Source of the DNA: an uncultured Bacteroides sp.
GTDB taxonomy: Bacteria > Bacteroidota > Bacteroidia > Bacteroidales > Bacteroidaceae
DNA length: 64,000 nt
Assembly (NCBI GenBank): GCA_900766195.1
Contig: CAAFUN010000033.1
Location: forward strand, 43,614 to 107,613
Direction: 5' to 3'
Position 1 is the stretch's first letter; the number at the start of each line of letters is the position of its first letter. Made by a program: the position numbers and the translations under genes. The notes beneath the pieces are model-generated. The model searched no databases and had not been told where the DNA came from. It saw nothing but the letters and a program-made list of their open reading frames with translations. Of this stretch, positions 1-8,284 are shown in pieces.

Positions 1-88
1 TGAACAACCCTAAGCGCACCTCTAAAAAACATTATTCTGTAAAGCCTAAGTAAGCAAGAACAATGAAGACGTATTGACAAATAAAAAG

Positions 89-96
89 TATATTTG
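89..96 (+). promoter_or_regulatory. Bacteroides -7 promoter element before the first glycosyltransferase
   Basis: A perfect TAnnTTTG match (TATATTTG) ends 20 bases before the ATG at 117. No convincing TTTG is seen about 19-21 bases upstream, so only the -7 half is supported. The rest of 1-116 holds no gene I can support. Confidence 0.45.
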
Positions 97-116
97 CAAT
101 AAAAAACAGAGCAACT

Positions 117-1106
117 ATGAAATACTCCGTCATCATACCCGTATACAATCGCCCTGAAGAAGTAGACGAGCTATTACAAAGTCTTGTATCACAGCAGGTA
201 AAAGACTTCGAAGTAATCGTTGTAGAAGATGGTTCGTCCATACCTTGCAAGGAAATAACCGATCATTATAATGGGGTGCTTGATATACATTATTATTATA
301 AGCAGAACTCAGGACCCGGACAATCGCGCAATTACGGTGCGGAACGTAGCAACGGTGAATATCTTATTATATTAGATTCAGACTGCATATTGCCCGAGGG
401 ATATCTGGCTGCAATAGATCGTGAACTCAGTGATGCTCCTGCCGATGCTTTCGGAGGTCCGGACAGGGCACATCACTCCTTTACAGACATACAGAAAGCC
501 ATCAACTATTCCATGACTTCTTTTTTCACTACAGGAGGTATTCGTGGCGGAAAGAAGAAGATGGACAAGTTCTATCCACGCAGCTTCAATATGGGGATAA
601 GACGTTTGGTATATGCCCAATTGAATGGCTTTTCGGACATGCGGTTTGGAGAAGATATAGACTTTAGCATCCGCATATTTAAAAACGGCTACCAATGCCG
701 ACTCTTTCCCAACGCCTGGGTCTATCATAAGCGACGCACCGACTTTCGGAAATTCTTTAAGCAGGTATACAATTCGGGTATTGCACGTATCAATCTATAC
801 AAAAAGTATCCCGATTCATTGAAATTAGTGCATCTGCTGCCTGCCGTGTTTACAGCCGGTGTAGCGTTCTTACTGTTGGCGTCATTCATTTGCATTTATA
901 GTTTGATTCCTATTTTGCTCTATGCGCTGCTTGTGTTTATTGACTCATCATTCCGCAATAAAAGCATGAAAATTGGAGCTTACTCAATCCTAGCCTCTTT
1001 CATTCAGTTGATAGGTTACGGAACAGGATTTTGGAGAGCTTGGTGGAGACGTTGCATACTGGGTAAAGATGAATTTGAAGCATTTAAGAAGAATTTTTAT
1101 AAATGA
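117..1106 (+). CDS. Family 2 glycosyltransferase, membrane-associated
   Basis: This 329-residue protein begins with a GT2 (GT-A fold) domain: the opening SVIIPVYNRPEE strand and helix, an acidic VVEDGSS stretch, and the metal and nucleotide-sugar motif LDSDC near residue 90. The C-terminal third has two hydrophobic segments (about residues 240-290), so the enzyme probably sits on the inner face of the cytoplasmic membrane. It would transfer a sugar from a nucleotide donor to an unknown acceptor. The gene overlaps radC by four bases (ATGA), so the two are translationally coupled. No other polysaccharide genes are visible, because the window edge is 116 bases upstream. The family is clear; donor and acceptor cannot be read from sequence. 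Confidence 0.88.
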   Translation: MKYSVIIPVYNRPEEVDELLQSLVSQQVKDFEVIVVEDGSSIPCKEITDHYNGVLDIHYYYKQNSGPGQSRNYGAERSNGEYLIILDSDCILPEGYLAAIDRELSDAPADAFGGPDRAHHSFTDIQKAINYSMTSFFTTGGIRGGKKKMDKFYPRSFNMGIRRLVYAQLNGFSDMRFGEDIDFSIRIFKNGYQCRLFPNAWVYHKRRTDFRKFFKQVYNSGIARINLYKKYPDSLKLVHLLPAVFTAGVAFLLLASFICIYSLIPILLYALLVFIDSSFRNKSMKIGAYSILASFIQLIGYGTGFWRAWWRRCILGKDEFEAFKKNFYK

Positions 1107-1789
1107 CAAAGCTTGCTATCAACCAATGGGCCGAAGAAGACCGACCACGAGAAAAAATGATGCTGAAAGGTGCCGAAGCATTAAGCGATGCCGAGTTACT
1201 AGCCATACTTATAGGATCGGGCAATAAGGAAGAAAGTGCGGTAAGCCTGATGCAACGCGTCATGTGCACCTGCGAAAATGATTTGGGGAAATTGGGTAAA
1301 TGGGAAATCAGAGATTTTTCACATTTCAAGGGACTAGGTCCTGCTAAGAGTGTCACCATCATGGCAGCTATGGAACTGGGTAAACGGCGAAAGCTGCAAG
1401 ATCATCAGGAGCGTGTAGTCATAAGATCTTCCACAGACATTCATGCTCTTTTTCACCCGTTGCTATGCGACTTGGCGCATGAAGAATTCTGGATATTACT
1501 GCTCAATCAGGCTGCCAGAGTGATCAATAAAGTCCGCATTAGCCGTGGAGGTATAGATCAAACAACTGCCGACGTCCGGTGCATTCTGCGTGAGGCACTT
1601 ATACAACGCGCCACACAACTAGCACTTATCCACAATCATCCGTCGGGCAATGCTCATCCTAGTACAGAAGACCAACGACTAACCCAACTTGTGCATAAAG
1701 CCGCCCAAACGATGAACATCAGAGTCATAGACCACGTTATAATTACAGATGAAGAATATTATAGTTTCAGTGATGAAGGTTTATTGTAA
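1103..1789 (+). CDS. radC: RadC family JAB/MPN-domain protein
   Basis: This 228-residue protein has the usual length and layout of RadC (UPF0758). An N-terminal helix-hairpin-helix region contains the FKGLGPAKS turn (about residues 74-82), and a C-terminal JAMM metalloprotease-like domain follows. The JAMM signature is intact: HNHPSG followed at the right spacing by an Asp (HNHPSGNAHPSTED, about residues 176-189). RadC was linked to DNA repair by old genetics, but its biochemical role is unsettled. The start is fixed by the ATGA overlap with the preceding glycosyltransferase. Confidence 0.93.
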   Translation: MTKLAINQWAEEDRPREKMMLKGAEALSDAELLAILIGSGNKEESAVSLMQRVMCTCENDLGKLGKWEIRDFSHFKGLGPAKSVTIMAAMELGKRRKLQDHQERVVIRSSTDIHALFHPLLCDLAHEEFWILLLNQAARVINKVRISRGGIDQTTADVRCILREALIQRATQLALIHNHPSGNAHPSTEDQRLTQLVHKAAQTMNIRVIDHVIITDEEYYSFSDEGLL

Positions 1790-1925
1790 GCTTGACAATG
1801 GACGTTTTTCTTTTTAAGCAGTAACGCCTGGCACTCCGTAGCTATCAGGCAAAAAGATAAAGGGCAATACAAGGAAAAGGTTCCCTCATAAGGCACTGTA
1901 CACCCTCTGTTTGAAATATTTTTAT

Positions 1926-1933
1926 TAGCTTTG
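1926..1933 (+). promoter_or_regulatory. -7 promoter element before the SufT-like gene
   Basis: TAGCTTTG is a perfect TAnnTTTG match 26 bases before the ATG at 1960. A TTTG at 1910-1913 is closer than the usual -33 spacing (12 bases between), so the upstream half is uncertain. Confidence 0.5.
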
Positions 1934-1959
1934 TCCCACAACTTGTAATTTATATAAAT

Positions 1960-2271
1960 ATGACTAAATTTGAAATAGAAGAGAAAATAGTAGAAATGCT
2001 TAAGACAGTCTTCGACCCTGAGATTCCCGTAGATATTTATAATCTGGGATTAATCTACAAGATAGATGTTTCGGATGAAAACGCCGTTAGCATAGATATG
2101 ACACTAACAGCGCCCAACTGCCCTGCAGCCGATTTCATTCTTGAAGACGTCCGCATGAAGGTAGAGTCGATAGAAGGTATAACTTCTACTAAGATTAACC
2201 TGGTTTTCGAACCGCAATGGGATAAAGACATGCTGAGCGAAGAAGCCAAACTGGAATTAGGTTTCCTTTAA
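1960..2271 (+). CDS. SufT/MIP18-like iron-sulfur assembly protein (DUF59)
   Basis: A compact 103-residue DUF59 (MIP18 family) protein. It shows the family signature FDPEIPVDIYNLGLIY near residues 18-32 and the conserved Cys in LTAPNCPAAD (about residue 52). Family members help deliver Fe-S clusters, either within SUF systems or as free-standing carriers. No suf genes are nearby, so it is a stand-alone copy. Its own -7 element lies just upstream, and the lpxH-like gene begins 13 bases after its stop, so the two are probably co-transcribed. It could equally be annotated as a metal-sulfur cluster assembly factor. Confidence 0.87.
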   Translation: MTKFEIEEKIVEMLKTVFDPEIPVDIYNLGLIYKIDVSDENAVSIDMTLTAPNCPAADFILEDVRMKVESIEGITSTKINLVFEPQWDKDMLSEEAKLELGFL

Positions 2272-2284
2272 GCAATGCTTGATT

Positions 2285-3049
2285 ATGAAGAATGTATATT
2301 TCATTTCAGATGCTCATCTTGGTTCGCGTGCCATTGAACACGGACGAACTCAAGAAAGGCGCTTAGTCAACTTCCTGGACAGTATCAAGCATAAAGCTGC
2401 CGCTGTCTATCTGATGGGTGACATGTTTGACTTTTGGTACGAGTTTAAGACTGTTGTACCCAAAGGCTACACCCGTTTTCTAGGCAAGGTGTCCGAATTG
2501 ACTGACATGGGTGTGGAAGTTCATTTCTTTACAGGCAATCACGACCTGTGGTGTAATGACTATTTCGCTACGGAATGTGGTGTAATTATGCACAAGGAAC
2601 CCGTGACAACTGAAATATACGGAAAAGAATTCTACTTGGCGCATGGTGACGGTCTTGGAGATCCTGATCGCAACTTCAAGTTTCTGCGTGCCGTCTTCCA
2701 CAACCGTACACTTCAACGTCTGTTTTCCATGTTGCACCCTCGATGGAGTATAGACTGGGGACTGACATGGGCCAAACACAGTCGCATGAAACGTGCCGAC
2801 GGCAAAGAGCCTGAGTATATGGGAGAAGATAAGGAATTTCTTGTGCGCTATTCCAAAGAATACCTCAAGATACACCCCACCATCAACTTCTTTATTTACG
2901 GGCACCGCCACATCGAACTCGATCTAATGCTCAGAACTACCTCTCGCGTTATTATTTTGGGAGATTGGATCAATTACTTTTCTTATGCCGTCTTTGATGG
3001 AGAGAATCTCTTCCTTGAAAAGTATATAGAAGGCGAAACCCAGTTATAG
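2285..3049 (+). CDS. lpxH: UDP-2,3-diacylglucosamine diphosphatase-like phosphoesterase
   Basis: A calcineurin-like metallophosphoesterase of about 254 residues with all metal-site blocks in LpxH order: DAHLG near the N-terminus, GDMFDFW, GNHDLW, HGDGLGD and a late GHRH. LpxH cleaves UDP-2,3-diacylglucosamine to lipid X and UMP in lipid A synthesis at the cytoplasmic membrane, consistent with a Gram-negative host. The in-frame TTG at 2279 is possible, but ATG at 2285 is the normal choice and gives the usual N-terminus. It lies directly downstream of the SufT-like gene. I am confident of the family; the lipid A role follows from orthology. Confidence 0.87.
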   Translation: MKNVYFISDAHLGSRAIEHGRTQERRLVNFLDSIKHKAAAVYLMGDMFDFWYEFKTVVPKGYTRFLGKVSELTDMGVEVHFFTGNHDLWCNDYFATECGVIMHKEPVTTEIYGKEFYLAHGDGLGDPDRNFKFLRAVFHNRTLQRLFSMLHPRWSIDWGLTWAKHSRMKRADGKEPEYMGEDKEFLVRYSKEYLKIHPTINFFIYGHRHIELDLMLRTTSRVIILGDWINYFSYAVFDGENLFLEKYIEGETQL

Positions 3050-3295
3050 CCAAATCCTCTTTAATTTCAGATAAAAGGAGCTATTGCTGTATGGTAAAAG
3101 CAGAATAGAAGTTAGGTATCCCCTTATTCAGAAGTGTTACAGGACTTTTTCCCACTAGAGGCTTACTTTAGAGTTATAAACAACAATTATTATAAAGCCT
3201 CTTGTTATACTAAAAATAAAGCGGATAATCACTGAATACTATAGAAAGCAATAACCATTAGGACGTTCTCTCTTGCTCCAATTGAAAGAAAAGGC

Positions 3296-3315
3296 TTTTA
3301 CCGGATAGCAATAAA
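3296..3315 (+). repeat. Dispersed 20-base element, copy 1
   Basis: Sequence TTTTACCGGATAGCAATAAA. It recurs in the same orientation at 3680-3699 with one change (T to C). A shorter match to the reverse complement, TGCTGTCCGG, occurs near 63899-63908. No function is known to me. Confidence 0.6.
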
Positions 3316-3404
3316 TTGAGGCAAAATGTCATTCCCATTGTTTTATATTTACAACTTATTGATCTTAGAGAAGTCTGTTTAGATGCTTTTTTGAAGTGCC
3401 TCAG

Positions 3405-3492
3405 ATTCAGTTCCGACTTGAGCCTAATTCAGTCGTATACTAAATGGCATTGAGTCGTATACTTAGCCCTATTCAGTCGTATACTGATTACC
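3405..3492. repeat. Four-unit 22-bp tandem repeat
   Basis: Units start at 3405, 3427, 3449 and 3471, an exact 22-bp period. The last three share the core ATT(C/G)AGTCGTATACT; the first is degenerate (ATTCAGT then CCGACTTGAGC). The seven bases after the core vary between units. A single further copy of the core (ATTCAGTCGTATA) lies at 23600-23612, upstream of the HU-like gene. A 22-bp period is about two helical turns, so protein-binding sites here would lie on one face of the DNA. Confidence 0.75.
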
Positions 3493-3679
3493 CCCTCCTC
3501 CAGAAGCTATTCTGGAAGGGGTGAACAAAAATGATATTTCGTAATGGTATTGAATGGTTTTTATGCATAAAATAGTTTACATTGTAATTGATCTCACAGA
3601 TAGTTTCTTACTAACTACACATGAATAAGCTCTTACTCAATAAGATTGAATAGCTTATTTTTGATATGTAATTATCAGA

Positions 3680-3699
3680 TTTTACCGGACAGCAATAAA
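3680..3699 (+). repeat. Dispersed 20-base element, copy 2
   Basis: Sequence TTTTACCGGACAGCAATAAA, one base different from the copy at 3296-3315 and in the same orientation. It lies 16 bases before the terminator hairpin of the alkaline phosphatase gene. Confidence 0.6.
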
Positions 3700-3715
3700 A
3701 AGGAAGTTATAAACG

Positions 3716-3759
3716 AATAGAGCCTCGCTGCAAGATATCTTTTGCAGCGAGGCTCTATT
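3716..3759 (-). terminator. Terminator hairpin of alkaline phosphatase
   Basis: A perfect 18-bp stem (AATAGAGCCTCGCTGCAA paired with its complement) around an 8-base loop. It sits 19 bases past the stop of the minus-strand gene. The minus strand continues with T-rich sequence. Confidence 0.8.
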
Positions 3760-3778
3760 GAATATATAAAAATAAAGT

Positions 3779-5179
3779 TTATTTGTATCCGGCAGCTTTA
3801 GCTATCCTTTTAGGGATGTCAGTGTTGTCCATCTTCCCAACAAACAGCTGTGACCCTGCTCCAACAGCATATACAGGAACATATTCAGCAGTGTGACTTC
3901 CACTAGTCCAACCCACCATAGCAAGCTGACTCATCACTTTTTTAGCACATGCTGCCAACGGTTCTGTCTTTGCATAAAGACTTTCCTCAAATACTGCATT
4001 GTTTTTCACAAAAGAAGCTTCAAACTCATCACGAAGCATTTTCTCCTGATCCCAACTTAAAGGAAGTTTTGTCCAGAATCCCATCTTCTCGGAAAGTAAT
4101 GACTTTGCATCTTCCCAAGTTACTTTTTTCCCTTTTTCTTTTCTTAAATCAGTGATAGCCTTTGAGAGCATCTCTTGCGAAACCTTCTGATTTTGAAGGT
4201 TCTTCAGATGCAATTCGTACTTCCCTGTTCCTAATCCCATACCACCGGTCTCATGGTCAGCACTAATCACGATCAACGTTTCTTTTGGATGTTTCTTATA
4301 GAACTCATAAGCTACACGAACAGCATTGTCCATATCAACCACTTCATTAAAAGCTGTTGCCAAGTCATTGCCATGACAAGCCCAATCTATTTTGCCACCC
4401 TCTACCATGACGAAGAAACCTTTATCTTTTCCTTTTGTTAAAAAGGAGATGGCACTCTCTGTTATTTCACTTAAGGTCAAATCACCTGCTTTACGGTCTA
4501 TTGCATAAGGCAGACAAGACTGATCTGCATCTTCTTTTTGAATCAGCACCATTTTATCGGCATTAGCTGATTTTGCTTTAAACTCATCAACACCACGCAC
4601 AATGGTATAACCGGCTTTCTCTATAATAGGGAAAAGATTCGGTGCTTCTTGCTTTGCAAATGTAGTATGAGGCTTCAAGAATCCACTTCCTGCATAAAAA
4701 TCAAAACCTGCTTTAGGCAAGTCAAGTCCTATTTCATAATACATGTCCCGATGAGGCTGGTGAGCATAAAAAACAGCGGGAGTTGCATGATCCACACTTA
4801 CGGTAGTTGTCACTCCAACTTTACGGCCGGCTTTCTTTGCTTTTGAAGCTACAGACTCCAGGTCGTTTTTCTTTTCATCCATGCTGATAGCAGCATTGTA
4901 CGTTTTCGTACCTGTAGCGAGAGCTGTTCCGGCAGCAGCGGAGTCTGTAATGGAGTTGGTAGCCGAGAAAGTAGTGGCCATACCAACTGCCGGGAATTGA
5001 GTGAATAACAGTGGCTTCACACCAATACGTCCGTCCAATTCCGCAAGATACATTTCCGTTCCGTTCACCTGGTTCACTCCCATTCCATCACCAATGAAAA
5101 AGAACACATATTTTGCCTGTTGAGCATAAGACATGCTTGTTAACAGGACTAAAAACAATAAATACGTTAAGCGCTTCAT
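3779..5179 (-). CDS. Secreted alkaline phosphatase (PhoA family)
   Basis: A 466-residue phosphomonoesterase with a cleavable signal peptide (about residues 1-20, ending SMSYAQ), so it is periplasmic or surface-exposed. Alkaline phosphatase motifs are in place: the first metal Asp in FFIGDGMG (D31), the catalytic serine in TDSAAAGTA (S80), GGKIDWACHGND (about residues 261-272) and the late metal block ADHETGGM (D308, H309). It would release phosphate from organic phosphate esters. The gene is monocistronic: a -7 element lies at 5236-5243 and a strong hairpin follows the stop. I see no Pho box I could defend. Confidence 0.92.
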   Translation of the reverse strand: MKRLTYLLFLVLLTSMSYAQQAKYVFFFIGDGMGVNQVNGTEMYLAELDGRIGVKPLLFTQFPAVGMATTFSATNSITDSAAAGTALATGTKTYNAAISMDEKKNDLESVASKAKKAGRKVGVTTTVSVDHATPAVFYAHQPHRDMYYEIGLDLPKAGFDFYAGSGFLKPHTTFAKQEAPNLFPIIEKAGYTIVRGVDEFKAKSANADKMVLIQKEDADQSCLPYAIDRKAGDLTLSEITESAISFLTKGKDKGFFVMVEGGKIDWACHGNDLATAFNEVVDMDNAVRVAYEFYKKHPKETLIVISADHETGGMGLGTGKYELHLKNLQNQKVSQEMLSKAITDLRKEKGKKVTWEDAKSLLSEKMGFWTKLPLSWDQEKMLRDEFEASFVKNNAVFEESLYAKTEPLAACAKKVMSQLAMVGWTSGSHTAEYVPVYAVGAGSQLFVGKMDNTDIPKRIAKAAGYK

Positions 5180-5235
5180 AAAATGATTCTATATTAAATT
5201 GATTAAATTCGAGCCTTAAAGCTGTTAGGTTCAGA

Positions 5236-5243
5236 CAAAGATA
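5236..5243 (-). promoter_or_regulatory. -7 promoter element of alkaline phosphatase
   Basis: On the minus strand this reads TATCTTTG, a perfect TAnnTTTG, about 57 bases before the ATG at 5179. No -33 TTTG is evident. Confidence 0.5.
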
Positions 5244-5282
5244 AGTTTTTTTAGGCAGTCTGATATGAAGATTCTATTAAAA

Positions 5283-5329
5283 AGCGAAAAGCCGGATGAC
5301 AGTTACTAACTATCATCCGACTTTTCGCT
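5283..5329 (-). terminator. Terminator hairpin after ackA
   Basis: A long, nearly perfect inverted repeat (AGCGAAAAG, CGGATGA and AGTTA blocks paired with TAACT, TCATCCG and CTTTTCGCT) lies between the ackA stop and the alkaline phosphatase promoter. Confidence 0.75.
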
Positions 5330-5390
5330 AACTATAGTGATGCTTAAATTATAAGTCCATCACTTATCAGCATATCTCTACGTCATAAGT

Positions 5391-6590
5391 TTATTTTTTA
5401 TTCAGTATACTCATTGTATCCGAAGCAATCAACAGCTCTTCATCAGTAGGTATGACAACGACTTTAACTCTGGAGTCATCAGAAGAAACAACTGCTTCTT
5501 CTCCACGCACTTTATTTTTCGTATCATCCACTTTAATACCCATAAAGTCAAGCCCTTCACAAACAGCACTTCTACAATTGGTCTGATTCTCACCTACACC
5601 TCCTGTAAACACTATTATATCAACTCCACCAAGAGCAGCAGCATAAGCACCGATATACTTCTTCATACGGTAAAAATACATCTTTTCAGCTAATATAGCT
5701 TTTGGATTACCAGCTGCGACGGCAGCTTCCAACTCACGCATATCACTAGACACACCCGAAATACCCAAAACGCCACTCTTTTTATTAAGCAAATCAGATA
5801 CTTCAGTAGCATTAAGCTTTTCTTTATCCATAATAAAGGTTACGGCACCAGCATCAATATCACCTGAACGAGTTCCCATTATCAAACCTTCTAATGGAGT
5901 TAAACCCATACTGGTATCCATGCATTTACCATCTTTAATGGCAGAGATAGAAGCTCCGTTACCAATATGACAGGTAATGATCTTCTTTCCTTCAGGAGAT
6001 ACTCCAAGGAATTCACATACACGATTCGATACGTAACGGTGAGAAGTTCCATGAAAGCCATAGCGACGAACACCATATTTCTTATACAACTCATAAGGAA
6101 TGGCATACATATAAGCGTAATCGGGCATTGTTTGATGGAAAGCCGTATCAAAAACACCTATCTGAGGAACATTAGGAAGAATAGCCGAGATAGCACTTAC
6201 ACCTTTAAGATTAGCAGGGTTATGCAGAGGAGCCAAGTCATTACATGCAGCAAATGCATCCAATACTTCCTGTGTTAACAGCACTGATTCGCTGAACTTT
6301 TCGCCTCCATGCACCATGCGATGTCCTACCGCATTAATTTCTTCCAATGATTTGATAGCACCGTATTCAGGGTTGACAAGTGTGTTCAAGATAAACTCAA
6401 CACCTACAGTATGCTCGGGAATATCTTTTTCCAAGACCTTTTTTTCTCCATTGGGAAGAGTCAGTTTTAAGAAAGACCCTTTAAGACCTATTTTCTCTAT
6501 TCCGCCTTGTGCAATAACCTCTTTGTTTTTCATATCAAAGAGTTTATACTTGATGGATGAGCTACCACAATTTAAGACTAAAACTTTCAT
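5391..6590 (-). CDS. ackA: Acetate kinase
   Basis: Acetate kinase of about 399 residues, the normal length. It interconverts acetyl phosphate plus ADP with acetate plus ATP, the last ATP-yielding step of mixed-acid fermentation in the cytoplasm. The start MKVLVLNCGSSSIK at 6590 is the canonical AckA N-terminus with the adenosine-binding fold; an in-frame extension to 6656 would overlap pta and lacks family similarity. Other signatures are GHRMVHGG, FDTAFH, RYGFHGTSH (catalytic region) and FTGGVGEN near the C-terminus. It follows pta with a 19-base gap, so the two form the usual pta-ackA operon. Confidence 0.96.
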   Translation of the reverse strand: MKVLVLNCGSSSIKYKLFDMKNKEVIAQGGIEKIGLKGSFLKLTLPNGEKKVLEKDIPEHTVGVEFILNTLVNPEYGAIKSLEEINAVGHRMVHGGEKFSESVLLTQEVLDAFAACNDLAPLHNPANLKGVSAISAILPNVPQIGVFDTAFHQTMPDYAYMYAIPYELYKKYGVRRYGFHGTSHRYVSNRVCEFLGVSPEGKKIITCHIGNGASISAIKDGKCMDTSMGLTPLEGLIMGTRSGDIDAGAVTFIMDKEKLNATEVSDLLNKKSGVLGISGVSSDMRELEAAVAAGNPKAILAEKMYFYRMKKYIGAYAAALGGVDIIVFTGGVGENQTNCRSAVCEGLDFMGIKVDDTKNKVRGEEAVVSSDDSRVKVVVIPTDEELLIASDTMSILNKK

Positions 6591-6609
6591 ATCATTTTTC
6601 GATTTCTGG

Positions 6610-7629
6610 TTATTGAGCATCCTTAGCTGCAATAGCCTGGTTAGCTGTAATAGCAATCATTCTGTAAACATCTTCAACGGAACACCCGCGTGATAAGTCA
6701 TTGACCGGACGGGCAATACCTTGCAAGATAGGTCCTACAGCATCAGCATGGCCCAGACGTTGAACTAACTTATAAGATATATTTCCCACCTCCAAATTTG
6801 GAGCTATCAATACATTAGCTTCACCTGCCACCTTTGATCCGGGAGCCTTGCTAGCTCCAACCGATGGAACTAATGCAGCATCCGCTTGCAATTCGCCGTC
6901 AATATCAAGAGATGGCTCCATTTGTTGGGCTATCTTCAAAGCCTCAATCACCTTATCTACTACTTCATGTTTAGCAGAACCTTTAGTAGAAAAGCTCAAC
7001 AAAGCAACCTTAGGCACTTCAATACCGGCAACAGCCTTCGCTGTATGTGCAGTAGAAATTGCAATTTCAGCCAATTGAGCAGCTGTAGGAACAGGAGTAA
7101 CAGCGACATCTCCCATTACTAAAACACCATTCTTACCATATTCAGGAGCATGAGTCAACAATAACATCGCACCCGAAACACAAGTTATTCCAGGAGCCGT
7201 TTTAATGATCTGCAAAGCCGGACGAAGCACATCACCTGTTGTATTGCGCGCACCAGCCAACTGTCCATCTGCATCACCACTTTTAATAATCAAACAGCCC
7301 AAATATAACGGATCTAAAACCAATTTACGCGCCTCATCAATAGTCATACCTTTTTTCTGTCGCAATTGACATAACAATTGGGCATATTCTTCTTTTTTAG
7401 GATGATTTTCGGGATCAATGATGGTTGCCTTTGCAATATTCCCTAATCCCCAATCTTTGGCACAAGCATGAATCTCTTCAGCATTACCAAGAAGAATAAG
7501 GTCTGCTACTCCGTCAGTCAATATCTGATTGGCGGCTTTTAATGTACGTTCTTCCGTTCCTTCGGGAAGAACGATTCGCTGGCGGTTAGATTTTGCCCGC
7601 TCAACAATCTCGTTAATTAAACTACTCAT
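6610..7629 (-). CDS. pta: Phosphate acetyltransferase (short form)
   Basis: This 339-residue enzyme corresponds to the PTA_PTB catalytic domain alone, without the N-terminal regulatory domain of the long enterobacterial form. It converts acetyl-CoA plus phosphate to acetyl phosphate plus CoA. Visible motifs are RIVLPEGTEERTL at the N-terminus, the SGDADGQLAGARNTTGDVLRPALQ region split around residue 125, and SVGASKAPGSKVAG near residue 258. It is first in the pta-ackA operon, with a -7 element at 7672-7679. Confidence 0.96.
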   Translation of the reverse strand: MSSLINEIVERAKSNRQRIVLPEGTEERTLKAANQILTDGVADLILLGNAEEIHACAKDWGLGNIAKATIIDPENHPKKEEYAQLLCQLRQKKGMTIDEARKLVLDPLYLGCLIIKSGDADGQLAGARNTTGDVLRPALQIIKTAPGITCVSGAMLLLTHAPEYGKNGVLVMGDVAVTPVPTAAQLAEIAISTAHTAKAVAGIEVPKVALLSFSTKGSAKHEVVDKVIEALKIAQQMEPSLDIDGELQADAALVPSVGASKAPGSKVAGEANVLIAPNLEVGNISYKLVQRLGHADAVGPILQGIARPVNDLSRGCSVEDVYRMIAITANQAIAAKDAQ

Positions 7630-7671
7630 AGATATAGTATATATATTAATTCAGAAGATAAATTCACGATG

Positions 7672-7679
7672 CAAAAGTA
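7672..7679 (-). promoter_or_regulatory. -7 promoter element of pta-ackA
   Basis: The minus strand reads TACTTTTG (TAnnTTTG), 42 bases before the pta ATG. A possible -33 TTTG (CAAA on the plus strand at 7704-7707) is 24 bases away, slightly far. Confidence 0.5.
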
Positions 7680-7899
7680 CACAACTTTGCAATATCTACA
7701 TTGCAAACCAAGTGCTTTTTGTCTAAGAAACAAGAATTATTATATATTTTAACAATACTTCTTTCTTTTAAATATTCTTCTATTCTTTAAAACTAATAAT
7801 ATTAAGGCCAAAGTCTTCAAATTAATTGATTTAGAGCATTTTTATCAATAATATTTTAATTTAAATAGAGAATGGAGAATAACGAAATAATAAAATACC

Positions 7900-7907
7900 T
7901 AACTTTG
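7900..7907 (+). promoter_or_regulatory. -7 promoter element of lrgAB
   Basis: TAACTTTG is a perfect TAnnTTTG match, 38 bases before the lrgA ATG. No clear -33 element is seen. Confidence 0.5.
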
Positions 7908-7945
7908 CACCCGTTTTCAATTAATAACAAAGGTATTATAACATT

Positions 7946-8284
7946 ATGATCCGTCAATGCGCCATCCTTTTCGGATGTTTGGCTTTGGGTGAACTGATTG
8001 TTTTTCTTACGGGTATTAAACTCCCGTCCAGCATTATTGGAATGCTACTTCTCACCCTGTTTCTAAAGTTAGGCTGGATAAAATTGCTCTGGGTACAAGG
8101 CATGTCCGACTTTTTAGTTGCTAATTTGGGATTTTTCTTTGTCCCCCCTGGAGTAGCTCTCATGCTCTATTTCGACGTCATTCAAGCTGAATTTTGGCCG
8201 ATAGTGATCGCCACGTTAGTAAGCACTCTGCTCGTATTGGTAGTAACAGGGTGGATTCATCAATTAATACGTAAAATAAGATGA
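7946..8284 (+). CDS. lrgA: LrgA/CidA family holin-like membrane protein
   Basis: A 112-residue protein made almost entirely of four hydrophobic segments, with the family pattern KLPSSIIGMLLL near residue 27 and FFVPPGVALM near residue 66. LrgA/CidA proteins are small inner-membrane proteins linked to murein hydrolase control and, in plants and some bacteria, to glycolate or pyruvate movement together with LrgB. It overlaps lrgB by four bases (ATGA), so the pair is translationally coupled. The substrate is not deducible here; the nearby pta-ackA is suggestive of overflow metabolism only. Confidence 0.88.
   Translation: MIRQCAILFGCLALGELIVFLTGIKLPSSIIGMLLLTLFLKLGWIKLLWVQGMSDFLVANLGFFFVPPGVALMLYFDVIQAEFWPIVIATLVSTLLVLVVTGWIHQLIRKIR

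Larger units (their letters stand above)
3050..3778. other. Gene-free stretch with several repeat elements
   Basis: No convincing coding region is visible in these 729 bases. The stretch contains a four-unit 22-bp tandem repeat (3405-3492), a CCTCCAGAA/TTCTGGAAGG hairpin directly after it, two copies of a 20-base element (3296-3315 and 3680-3699), an inverted repeat AGAGGCTT/AAGCCTCT (3157-3164 and 3195-3202), and the terminator of the alkaline phosphatase gene. It lies between the ends of two converging transcription units, so it is not a promoter region for either neighbour. Confidence 0.7.
7630..7945. other. Divergent intergenic region between pta and lrgA
   Basis: 316 AT-rich bases with no coding region. 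It carries outward-facing -7 elements for pta (7672-7679, minus) and lrgA (7900-7907, plus). I see no clear operator or structured RNA between them. Confidence 0.6.

Noticed and set aside
2480..2911. 143-codon open frame on the minus strand inside lpxH
   Set aside because: Fully overlaps a clear metallophosphoesterase gene, and its translation shows no domain, signal or plausible start region.
3405..3492. Tandem array considered as a CRISPR
   Set aside because: Units are 22 bp end to end with only about seven variable bases, no spacers of 30 bp or more, and no cas genes in the window.
3296..3699. Paired 20-base repeats considered as terminal repeats of an insertion sequence
   Set aside because: Both copies have the same orientation, no transposase or remnant lies between them, and no target duplication is visible.
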